Below are positions 8,581 through 13,910 of a DNA stretch of 26,067 nt, piece after piece. The translations under genes were made by a program, and so were the position numbers. The stretch is from Bdellovibrionaceae bacterium UBA2316. Its GTDB lineage: Bacteria; Bdellovibrionota; Bdellovibrionia; Bdellovibrionales; Bdellovibrionaceae. The stretch lies in assembly GCA_002345205.1 (NCBI GenBank), contig DDVI01000134.1, positions 1 through 26,067 on the forward strand, read 5' to 3'. Numbering within the stretch: the stretch's first letter is position 1; every line of letters starts with the position of its first letter. The notes beneath the pieces are model-generated. The model did not search any database and was not told where the DNA came from. It was given only the letters and a program-made list of their open reading frames with translations.

Positions 8581-9726
8581 TCAAAATGAGAAAGCCAACG
8601 AGGTCGTCACAGTCGTGTTGTCTTTAGTCAAAGTGCTTTCTTTCAAAAAGACGCTTTCTTTTGCGGCTAAAAAGCGGACCTCATTCCGCCACACCAAACC
8701 ATCATCAAGAGTTTGGTCAAAGCCGAGCGATGCGCCCGTAGCGTTGAAGGACGTAGCTTGTCCCGTGACGATTATAACCTGATCGGCGTCTTCGAAGTGT
8801 TCGACACGCAAGGAAACCTTCTGCGTTTCGTTGAGCTTATAGCGTCCCATCAATGAAGTTCCCCACCAAGAACTGTAATCGGAACTGTCGGGCTTTCTTT
8901 GGAAGCCCGCATCAGCCTGTATAATCCACTCAAGACGCCCGGGATCTCGGCTTTTGAAGATGAGGTTGTGAAAGTGACGGAACTCACCTTTTCGAGGGGC
9001 ACCATTTAAGTTCGCAGAAACTTCATTTCCGAACATGGCATTGTAGGCGACTGTCACATACTCAAAATTGTATTCGAGCCCTGTGCCGAGATTTTTATCC
9101 TTGTTATTTTCGGAAATGTTTTGCCATCCGTTAGTAACTAGAATCTGAGCAGTCAGTCTATCGGATAGAGTGTGAGTGATTTTTACTCCCGATAGATAGT
9201 AGGGAGAATAATCGGCGACAAGTGAGCGCGTCAGCACCAAGTTGTCTCTGGAAATCCACGACTCCGATCCTACGTGCGCAAAGAAGATGCCGGCATCAAC
9301 CCACGTGCGTTCGTTAATCGCATAGCCGATTTTTGCCTCCTGGATGTGCCTTGAAAGATCGCCGCCACTAACGCTTCCTCGTTTTGGCTCAGACGAATAG
9401 TTGCTTTGAACAGAAGTTCCTGCTTGGAAGGCTAATCGCCCTCTTGTCTTGGGAGAAGTAAGATTCACTTCGACAAAGCCGAGATTGAGGTTGAACTCAT
9501 TATCCCGTGCTGGTTGAGTCGTGAACGAACGATCTCCGCTGGGAGGAGAATTGAAGTCGAAGGCGTATTGTGTGTCGACGAATCCTCCCCAAGTAATTTT
9601 CCTTTCAGTCTCCGCAAAAGAAATATTCGGAGAAAGCAGCACGAGCGCAAATAGAGCAATGATGGAGTTCGCGGTCGTTTCTATTGAATGAATGAAATAG
9701 CGTTTTTCGTTTGAGACTGTTCCCAT
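8581..9726 (-). CDS. Outer-membrane beta-barrel porin (OmpL/BBP2-like), kdp-linked
   Basis: This is a 381-aa outer-membrane protein, probably a porin. A signal peptide with a hydrophobic core IIALFALVLLSP ends near SFA-ET. After it come alternating beta strands, an early GGFVDTQYAFDFN motif and a C-terminal SLAFSF ending in Phe, the usual beta-barrel assembly signal. I chose the ATG at 9724-9726, preceded by AAGGATTG, over the one 33 bp upstream, which has no ribosome site and would overlap the predicted promoter. The gene lies between two KdpE-like sites and reads towards kdpF, so it probably supplies an outer-membrane K+ or cation path under the same control. The substrate is not visible from sequence. 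Confidence 0.85.
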   Translation of the reverse strand: MGTVSNEKRYFIHSIETTANSIIALFALVLLSPNISFAETERKITWGGFVDTQYAFDFNSPPSGDRSFTTQPARDNEFNLNLGFVEVNLTSPKTRGRLAFQAGTSVQSNYSSEPKRGSVSGGDLSRHIQEAKIGYAINERTWVDAGIFFAHVGSESWISRDNLVLTRSLVADYSPYYLSGVKITHTLSDRLTAQILVTNGWQNISENNKDKNLGTGLEYNFEYVTVAYNAMFGNEVSANLNGAPRKGEFRHFHNLIFKSRDPGRLEWIIQADAGFQRKPDSSDYSSWWGTSLMGRYKLNETQKVSLRVEHFEDADQVIIVTGQATSFNATGASLGFDQTLDDGLVWRNEVRFLAAKESVFLKESTLTKDNTTVTTSLAFSF

Positions 9727-9758
9727 TTTCAATCCTTGGTTTATTGATGACGGCCCCA

Positions 9759-9794
9759 TTTATGTATTGGGAAGCCGTAAAAAAGCTGTAAAGA
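9759..9794 (-). promoter_or_regulatory. Porin promoter with KdpE-like operator
   Basis: On the minus strand, 9794-9777 reads TCTTTAC-AGCT-TTTTTAC, the same 11-bp-period repeat with one change in the first half. Twelve bases downstream lies CATAAA (9764-9759), a four-of-six match to the -10 hexamer at the same distance as in the kdpF promoter. The predicted start near 9752 leaves a 25-base leader before the ATG at 9726. Confidence 0.65.
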
Positions 9795-9800
9795 AGCGGA

Positions 9801-9818
9801 TTTTTACGCTCTTTTTAC
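9801..9818 (+). promoter_or_regulatory. KdpE-like operator, auxiliary site
   Basis: This is a perfect pair, TTTTTAC-GCTC-TTTTTAC, with an 11-bp period. No reasonable -10 lies 12 bases downstream. It starts exactly 42 bp (about four helical turns) before the next site at 9843, so it probably works cooperatively with it rather than as a separate promoter. That role is inferred. Confidence 0.65.
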
Positions 9819-9842
9819 GCACGCTTGGTCAAAGACAATTTG

Positions 9843-9878
9843 TTTTTACAGCTTTTTTACGCGCAATTTTTCTAAACT
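9843..9878 (+). promoter_or_regulatory. Promoter of the small gene pair with KdpE-like operator
   Basis: Positions 9843-9860 read TTTTTAC-AGCT-TTTTTAC. Twelve bases later comes TAAACT (9873-9878), a four-of-six -10. This is the same layout as before kdpF, on the opposite strand, with a predicted start near 9885 and a leader of about 47 bases before the ATG at 9932. Confidence 0.7.
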
Positions 9879-9931
9879 AGAAGTGTCGGTGAGATCGGTA
9901 AAATAGAAGCCGATCTACAAAGGAGACCAAA

Positions 9932-10240
9932 ATGAAATACAGTGTTGGCGAGTGCTTAGCAGACTACGGATTTACATTTCTCGAAAAACTTCATGAACCG
10001 ATTTTTCTAATTCATCGTTTGGGAAGAGTGACCCGCATGAATGAGTCCGCAAGAAAACTCATTTCCGTTGCGAAGATTAGCATTTCGGAATTGGACAAGA
10101 TCATCAGTTCACAGATCCAAACACTCTTCCCTTCCAGAAAAGGAAGCTACCGAAGGCTGAAGGTCGGCAAAAGCAACTTGCACCTGATCGCAAGAACTCT
10201 TGGGAATTCGGATTTTATTCTAGTTGAAGTTCGACGATAG
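9932..10240 (+). CDS. Small PAS-like protein, 102 aa, candidate Kdp-regulon member
   Basis: The AAAGGAGACCAAA before the ATG is a strong ribosome site. There is no membrane segment. Residues about 13-43, with FLEKLHEPIFLIHRLGRV followed by NESARKLI, resemble the N-terminal strand-helix part of a PAS sensor domain ('what is the state, what is it near'). The C-terminal half is basic and ends in two strands (LHLIARTLG, FILVEVRR), which could complete a minimal PAS fold. No output domain is attached. It is transcribed away from the porin behind two KdpE-like boxes and is directly followed by a small membrane protein gene, so a role in modulating the Kdp response is a fair guess. Assignment to PAS is by eye and uncertain. 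Confidence 0.7.
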   Translation: MKYSVGECLADYGFTFLEKLHEPIFLIHRLGRVTRMNESARKLISVAKISISELDKIISSQIQTLFPSRKGSYRRLKVGKSNLHLIARTLGNSDFILVEVRR

Positions 10241-10525
10241 ATGGGAATCCTCGATTCTCTGCAATACCATTCAATCAAATACTCATTGCGGGAATCGCTT
10301 CCCACGTTGAACAGCGAACCTCTTGGTTTTCAGGACCTAGTTCCACTGGAAAGAGTCTTGCTGCTGGCAATCTTTCTTATTCTATTTATTCCACTCGCAA
10401 AGAGGAGTGAAAATACTGAATTGGACAAACAGAAAAACGCGATCTTGAAGCTCTCGGCACTAGCTGGGACTCTTGCGATTGCTATGAGATTTATTCGCAT
10501 GATTTATTTATCGAAGGGCCCTTAA
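10241..10525 (+). CDS. Small two-helix membrane protein, 94 aa
   Basis: The ATG follows the previous stop codon TAG without any gap, so it is surely translated by coupling. No family is recognised. A soluble N-terminus of about 35 residues is followed by helix 1 (about 36-53, PLERVLLLAIFLILFIPL), a charged loop KRSENTELDKQK, and helix 2 (about 68-88) ending in basic residues. The stop overlaps the stop of the convergent gene (TTAA at 10522-10525). It may be a partner or anchor of the preceding PAS-like protein, or a regulator of KdpFABC or KdpD in the membrane. None of this is shown by sequence alone. Confidence 0.65.
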   Translation: MGILDSLQYHSIKYSLRESLPTLNSEPLGFQDLVPLERVLLLAIFLILFIPLAKRSENTELDKQKNAILKLSALAGTLAIAMRFIRMIYLSKGP

Positions 10526-10971
10526 GCCCCATTCTGTTTGATGAGGTCTTCAAGGGCTTGGATGGTGAAGTAAGTAGATCCATTGTCGAAGGAAAGGATA
10601 TTGCCCTCGGATTCTTCTTCCGATTCGTAGTCACAAAGCGCACAACGCCAACATACAGGATCATTTTCCTTCATTAGAGTTACGGTGTCGAAAGTCATCC
10701 AACCAACTTTGGTTTCTTCAGGATAGCACTGACGAATTGATTCCTCGAAAGCCTCTTCAAGATCGGCGGCTTCAAGCTCGGTTTCCAGGATGTGCTTGAT
10801 GATCCAGCTAGTGCCGTACTCGCAGCCCACCCCAGGCAGCAAGCGCATGAGGTCATTGCTGCCGCAGGATTCACAGCAGCCCGTGGGAGCTTCTTTGTAG
10901 CATCCATAGCAGAATGGGGTGGAGCGGTTCAGGGCAATTTGTTCGAGTTTTTGTTGGATTTCGTTTTTCAT
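10522..10971 (-). CDS. Cys-rich hypothetical protein, probable zinc-binding, 149 aa
   Basis: I place the start at the ATG 10969-10971, six bases after AGAGGAG; longer reading frames upstream lack a ribosome site and run through a hairpin. Cys pairs C21-x2-C24 and C33-x2-C36 form a likely zinc ribbon, and a second cluster C107-x2-C110-x2-C113 lies in CWRCALCDYE. Between them is an acidic helix (about 58-82). No enzyme motif is recognised. Such small Cys-rich proteins are common as accessory genes on plasmids and integrative elements, which fits the place near a tRNA, but the function is unknown. A 40-bp part of the 3' half recurs, damaged, at 532-571. Confidence 0.7.
   Translation of the reverse strand: MKNEIQQKLEQIALNRSTPFCYGCYKEAPTGCCESCGSNDLMRLLPGVGCEYGTSWIIKHILETELEAADLEEAFEESIRQCYPEETKVGWMTFDTVTLMKENDPVCWRCALCDYESEEESEGNILSFDNGSTYFTIQALEDLIKQNGA
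10611..10651. repeat. Right copy of the direct repeat bracketing the kdp module
   Basis: These 41 bases match 532-571 in the same orientation with one gap and one substitution over the core. The copy is inside the intact Cys-rich gene. The two copies enclose almost exactly the kdp block and its regulon genes, 590-10525, so recombination between them could delete or loop out the whole system. Confidence 0.75.
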
Positions 10972-10996
10972 GGTCATCTCCTCTTTAGCGTTGTCG

Positions 10997-11051
10997 TTTT
11001 CCCCCGTTGTGAGGGCTTCTTCGCCCCGCCAGGAAGCCCGACGGGGGAAAA
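10997..11051 (-). promoter_or_regulatory. Nested hairpin in leader of the Cys-rich gene
   Basis: The outer arms TTTTCCCCCGT (10997-11007) and ACGGGGGAAAA (11041-11051) are perfectly complementary over 11 bp. Inside, GGGCTTC (11013-11019) pairs with GAAGCCC (11033-11039). The structure starts 13 bases upstream of the AGAGGAG of the gene read on the minus strand. It could be a leader RNA element, a terminator of the upstream 57-aa gene transcript, or a single-strand DNA structure. On the minus strand no clean U-run follows, so a simple terminator is less likely. Confidence 0.5.
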
Positions 11052-11237
11052 AGGAAGAGGAGGCAAAGTCCCTCGGCCCGACCAAGCAAATGCGGCAGAA
11101 CGAGTGACAGGAGTGAAACGGATGGCGCGAAGTCTGCGGAGGGACGAATCAGGGAATTTGCTGGAGCGACCGCCAGCAATGCTAAAGAAGTCAGGAGATG
11201 CCGAACGAATCCGGCAAATCCTCGTTTTTGCCCGTTG

Positions 11238-11411
11238 CTACTTCTTTACTGGTAGGAGCATGGGTTTGCCCCACTTGGACGCTTGTGAGTCCTTGAGGAG
11301 CTGATACTGAGCCAAGCGCACTTGCTGGATGAACTTCGGGAGCTGTCCGGTAGCGGCGGCAAAGAGAGCGGCAGCAACGGCGGCTTGGATGAGTTTGTTA
11401 GGAATAGACAT
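11238..11411 (-). CDS. Small protein, 57 aa, unknown
   Basis: This frame was read directly from the DNA. An excellent GAGGAGG lies 5 bases before the ATG (11409-11411), and the stop TAG is at 11238-11240. The peptide begins MSIPNKLIQAAVAAALFAAA and ends KWGKPMLLPVKK. Residues 7-21 form a short Ala-rich hydrophobic helix with a weak basic N-terminus, so it may be a signal peptide, a membrane anchor or an amphipathic helix. The remainder (LPKFIQQVRLAQYQLLK) is a basic amphipathic helix. It is upstream of and codirectional with the Cys-rich gene, separated by 266 bp that hold a hairpin. No family is recognised. Confidence 0.6.
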   Translation of the reverse strand: MSIPNKLIQAAVAAALFAAATGQLPKFIQQVRLAQYQLLKDSQASKWGKPMLLPVKK

Positions 11412-11500
11412 GGGAACCTCCTCGGTTACGGATGATTGGTTTGATTTGTAGAATGTTGATCTTGAGCTGCTAGAACAGCAGTTCTTGGAATCTGAACTTC

Positions 11501-11537
11501 AGAGGGAAAACGCCTAGAAAATCGGGTTTTTCCCTCT
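11501..11537. repeat. Inverted repeat, 10-bp perfect arms
   Basis: AGAGGGAAAA (11501-11510) and TTTTCCCTCT (11528-11537) are perfect complements with a 17-base loop. It lies upstream of the 57-aa gene and next to the phased repeats at 11544-11574. The arms resemble those of the hairpin at 10997-11051 (A-run joined to a G-run), which hints at a shared element function. Confidence 0.55.
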
Positions 11538-11543
11538 GGGCGC

Positions 11544-11574
11544 AAGTAGCAATCAAGTAGCAAAAAAGTAGCAA
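11544..11574. repeat. Three 11-bp-phased AAGTAGCAA repeats, possible integrase arm sites
   Basis: AAGTAGCAA occurs at 11544, 11555 and 11566, exactly 11 bp apart, so all three face the same side of the helix. They lie about 126-156 bp from the CCA end of the tRNA-Pro gene. Such tandem sites near an attachment site are typical of tyrosine-integrase arm or excisionase binding. The protein that binds is not in the window. Confidence 0.5.
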
Positions 11575-11586
11575 ACTCAGGACATT

Positions 11587-11602
11587 TCGTGAGATTTCAC
11601 GA
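11587..11602. repeat. Short inverted repeat TCGTGA-N4-TCACGA
   Basis: Perfect 6-bp arms with a 4-base centre lie 12 bp beyond the last AAGTAGCAA repeat. It could be an operator or a recombination accessory site; it is short enough that chance is possible. Confidence 0.35.
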
Positions 11603-11614
11603 CAGATTCAAGAG

Positions 11615-11634
11615 AAGGGCGCAAGGCCCTTTTC
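11615..11634. terminator. Hairpin AAGGGC-GCAAG-GCCCTT, possible terminator
   Basis: A 6-bp GC-rich stem with a 5-base loop is followed by a short T-run on the plus strand and by TTCTCTTG on the minus strand. On the minus strand it lies about 65 bases after the tRNA-Pro 3' end and could end that transcript. The tails are modest, so confidence is limited. Confidence 0.45.
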
Positions 11635-11699
11635 AATGATTTCAAGTGTTTATGATTGTTGGGATTTTTAATTTTTCTGCGACTGCGGTATTCAAAAAT

Positions 11700-11776
11700 T
11701 GGTCGGAGAGACAGGATTCGAACCTGCGACCCCCTGCTCCCAAGGCAGGTGCGCTACCAAACTGCGCTACTCTCCG
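11700..11776 (-). tRNA. tRNA-Pro (anticodon UGG), CCA encoded
   Basis: On the minus strand the cloverleaf is complete: acceptor CGGAGAG/CTCTCCG, D stem GCGC/GCGC with a GG-containing loop, anticodon stem CCTGC/GCAGG around loop CTTGGGA (anticodon TGG), T arm GCAGG-TTCGAAT-CCTGT, discriminator A and an encoded CCA (11702-11700). It decodes CCA and other Pro codons. Its 3' end faces the putative island, as expected for an element that integrates into a tRNA 3' end and restores it. Confidence 0.97.
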
Positions 11777-11786
11777 CGTGGGACTC

Positions 11787-11816
11787 AAATTAGTCTTCCT
11801 ATTGGTCTTTTGTCAA
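11787..11816 (-). promoter_or_regulatory. Promoter of tRNA-Pro
   Basis: On the minus strand TTGACA (11816-11811) is a perfect -35, followed after 18 bases by TAATTT (11792-11787) as -10. The mature tRNA starts 11 bases later, so transcription would start very near its 5' end. The same TAATTT is the candidate -10 before kdpF. Confidence 0.75.
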
Positions 11817-11997
11817 TTTTTAATTCAATAGTTTTATTAGGTTATCGGCCTGAAATCTGAGCAGAAGTGGCTAGTCTGTTGCCTAGTTGCTATAGGTAAA
11901 GCCCAAAAAGCAGACGAATCTGCTTTGAGATTTGCCGAAACCTGTAAATAATAAATGAACTAACTACTTGAAACTATTCTTTGAAATGAGTTTGTGA

Positions 11998-12642
11998 TTG
12001 CTGAAGATCGATAAAGCTTATTTACCGTTCCTTATTTTGGGTGCCTTGGCAGTTTTCTTGTTTTTCTATGATCCCCCTGCTTCGATTTGTGAAGTTCAAA
12101 TGAAATCCTATCGATTAAGCATGGTCGGTAAACTATATGGGCGTAAGGTCGAAAAAAATGTGATGCCTGCTAAGATCGGCGATGCCGTGTCTCGTTGTCA
12201 AAAAGGTAAAACATCCGGTAGCTGCATGGACTTTTTCGACATTATTAATGATGCTCTTACAAATTTGAATCAATTTGATGATGAGTGTCGACCTGGGCTA
12301 GTTGAAGAAAAACCTCTCTTTGAAAACACAAAGAGGTTTTTCCTTATTATAAACGCTCTTGCTTGGGGAGATAAGGTTCCCGCAGACAATCGCGAGAACT
12401 GGCTAAGTCAATCGAACCTATATGTGTATTGTAAAAATAAAAACTTTTTGAAATCGATTATGGAACCGGAAGCGTTCGATGGTCTGGTGGCTCAGTCGCT
12501 TCGTAGCTTTCCTTATGAAAAGTTGCCTTTTGATTTTGATGAAAACTCGGATGAGTTCATAAATAATAAAGCGATTAATAAACTTTCCATAGAAGAAATT
12601 ACAGCAAAAAGTATTATGTCTATTCGCTGTGAAGGAATTTAA
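11998..12642 (+). CDS. Membrane-anchored hypothetical protein, 214 aa
   Basis: No family is recognised. The only usable start that keeps the hydrophobic N-terminus is TTG at 11998, since a TGA lies directly before it in frame and the next ATG is about 35 codons in. The ribosome site is weak. A single helix (about 9-25, LPFLILGALAVFLFFYD) anchors a soluble domain outside the membrane. That domain holds five or six Cys (for example SICEV, SRCQKGKTSGSC, DECRP, YVYCKN, SIRCEG), which suggests disulphides in the periplasm. It ends 15 bp before the nitrilase-type gene and probably shares its transcript. A terminator-like hairpin lies within the coding region (12308-12341). Confidence 0.7.
   Translation: MLKIDKAYLPFLILGALAVFLFFYDPPASICEVQMKSYRLSMVGKLYGRKVEKNVMPAKIGDAVSRCQKGKTSGSCMDFFDIINDALTNLNQFDDECRPGLVEEKPLFENTKRFFLIINALAWGDKVPADNRENWLSQSNLYVYCKNKNFLKSIMEPEAFDGLVAQSLRSFPYEKLPFDFDENSDEFINNKAINKLSIEEITAKSIMSIRCEGI
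12308..12341 (+). terminator. Terminator-like hairpin inside a coding sequence
   Basis: AAAAACCTCT-CT-TTG pairs with CAAAGAGGTTTTT, a 13-bp stem with a 2-base bulge and a 6-base loop AAAACA, followed by TTTTTCCTTATT. It lies in the middle of the 11998-12642 frame (codons for KPLFENTKRFF). Either it is a real attenuator or the codons form it by chance. Confidence 0.4.
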
Positions 12643-12657
12643 AATTAAAGGTGTAGT

Positions 12658-13512
12658 ATGTCTAAGTTGGCCATCGGACTTGCCCAATTAAATTCGAATG
12701 ATGACGTAAATCGAAATATCGATCAGATTGTTAAACTTATTGATTCTATTTCCTCTGGCGTTGATATCGTTTTTTTTCCTGAGAACTCTTTGTTTTTCCG
12801 TATCAATGAAAAGGACTCTATTGACTTTCTTGATATCGGGGGCAAAGAGTTTAGAAAAATTGCAGATGTGTGTACTCGTAAACAAGTCCATGCTCATATA
12901 GGCTCTGTGCCCTTGATGGAAAATGGTATCCCATTAAACTCATCCATCCTAATTTCTGCGAGCGGTAAAATTATTCGTTCCTATACTAAAATTCATTTGT
13001 TCGATATTCAGCTCAACCAAGAAAAAGCAATGCGGGAATCTGATTGCTTTCGTCGGGGCGAGGCGCCTTCTATTTTTACTCTTAAGGGCTGGCGTTTTGG
13101 ACAGACGATTTGTTATGACATTCGCTTTTCCGAGCTATATCGGTATTATAGCTCAATGAAGGTGGATGCTCTGCTTATACCGGCAGCTTTCTTGAAGAAA
13201 ACCGGAATTGCGCACTGGCATACATTGAACCGAGCCCGCGCTATCGAGAGTCAGAGTTTTGTAATTTCGAGCGCTCAAATGGGGCCTCATTTTTCAAAAC
13301 ACGGTGAGCATCTGGTTCGAGAAACGTTTGGTCATGCTTTGTGTGTATCCCCTTGGGGTGAAGTATTGATAGATATGGAAGAAGCTCCGGCTATTCAAAT
13401 CATTGAGCTAGATAAAGCTGCGATCGAAAACGTCAAGAAGCAGATCCCAATGGACTACCATCGTTGGGCGAATCCCGCTACATGGCGAGCTAGCGAAATC
13501 AGTCTAGATTAG
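12658..13512 (+). CDS. Carbon-nitrogen hydrolase (nitrilase superfamily)
   Basis: This is a cytoplasmic 284-aa amidase-type enzyme of the nitrilase fold. The catalytic triad is visible: E42 in FFPENS, K111 in YTKIHLFD and the nucleophile C152 in QTICYDIRFSEL, with the usual LNRARAIESQ helix (190-199) and a GHALCVSPWGEVL strand. Motif spelling is closest to the Nit1/Nit2 branch (omega-amidase or deaminated-glutathione amidase), but the exact substrate cannot be fixed. Start ATG at 12658 follows AAAGGTGTAGT. The length is normal and no key residue is missing. Confidence 0.9.
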   Translation: MSKLAIGLAQLNSNDDVNRNIDQIVKLIDSISSGVDIVFFPENSLFFRINEKDSIDFLDIGGKEFRKIADVCTRKQVHAHIGSVPLMENGIPLNSSILISASGKIIRSYTKIHLFDIQLNQEKAMRESDCFRRGEAPSIFTLKGWRFGQTICYDIRFSELYRYYSSMKVDALLIPAAFLKKTGIAHWHTLNRARAIESQSFVISSAQMGPHFSKHGEHLVRETFGHALCVSPWGEVLIDMEEAPAIQIIELDKAAIENVKKQIPMDYHRWANPATWRASEISLD

Positions 13513-13663
13513 AAATAAATATACGTGTTGAATTGCAGCGGTTTCCGGTCACTAGTGTCAAAAGACGTATTGCGATCAATGGTTGAGTGTAGGCACTAGT
13601 TTGTGGCAATATAGTTGAAAGTTTAATGAAAATAAAAACTGTTTAGATTTTAGGGTGTTTAGA

Positions 13664-13897
13664 ATGAAAATAAACGGAATCAAATTAATCTTATTTGTGG
13701 TTTTTGCAAATGTAGCATCTTATGCAGAGAGTGTGACTCTTGAAACATTCGAGTCTATTTCAGCCGCGATTAAAAGTAAGAAAAACCCCGTTTTACAAGA
13801 TGAAGCGCCTTTGAAGGTTTTGCCTCAATATAGTCAGCCTCAAAGAAAAATTCAGGCAACGACAGAGGCCTCAGAGTCATCTTTAAGTACAGAATAA
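13664..13897 (+). CDS. Small exported protein, 77 aa
   Basis: I chose the ATG at 13664, eight bases after TAGGG, over an in-frame GTG nine bases upstream. A signal peptide (KINGIKLILFVVFANVASYA) is probably cut before ESVTL. The mature part of about 57 residues is rich in Ser, Lys, Gln and Glu, with no recognisable fold. It lies 13 bp before the ETF-QO gene and may be cotranscribed with it, but a functional link is not evident. The 150 bp before it hold no further gene; CACTAGT occurs twice there. Confidence 0.6.
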   Translation: MKINGIKLILFVVFANVASYAESVTLETFESISAAIKSKKNPVLQDEAPLKVLPQYSQPQRKIQATTEASESSLSTE

Positions 13898-13910
13898 TTA
13901 GGAGCTCATA

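Larger units (their letters stand above)
1..11702. mobile_element. Putative genomic island, tRNA-proximal part (left end outside window)
   Basis: This stretch is visibly richer in G and C than the sequence beyond about 11,800. It carries an accessory K+ transport module and unknown small genes, and it abuts the 3' end of a tRNA-Pro gene, which is the classic target of tyrosine-recombinase elements. Three AAGTAGCAA repeats spaced exactly 11 bp lie 130-160 bp from the tRNA 3' end, where integrase arm or excisionase sites would be expected. Against it, no integrase, relaxase or second copy of the tRNA end is visible here, so the far boundary and the mobility are inferred. Composition was judged by eye, not computed. 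Confidence 0.45.

Noticed and set aside
10972..11085. 38-codon N-terminal extension of the Cys-rich gene
   Set aside because: The extension crosses the hairpin, lacks a ribosome site, and a strong AGAGGAG sits six bases before the internal ATG.
10985..11179. 64-codon minus-strand frame between the Cys-rich gene and the 57-aa gene
   Set aside because: No ribosome site; it runs through the nested hairpin and has a low-complexity Leu/Pro/Ser composition.
10792..11304. 170-codon plus-strand frame
   Set aside because: Antisense to the Cys-rich gene and its hairpin leader, without a ribosome site, and with a protein composition unlike a real product.
29..11700. CRISPR array or transposase/insertion sequence
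   Set aside because: No array of regularly spaced repeats of CRISPR size and no transposase-like protein or terminal inverted repeats were seen; the repeated units are only the four 18-bp operators, the three 9-mers and the 40-bp pair.
11646..11831. 61-codon plus-strand frame containing ERQDSNLRPPAPKAGALPNCATL
   Set aside because: It is the antisense of the tRNA-Pro gene; such frames are a well-known false protein produced by tRNA sequences.
12688..12897. Minus-strand frames opposite the nitrilase-type gene and its neighbour (also 12418-12687)
   Set aside because: They are antisense shadows of genes with clear starts or catalytic residues, and have no ribosome sites.
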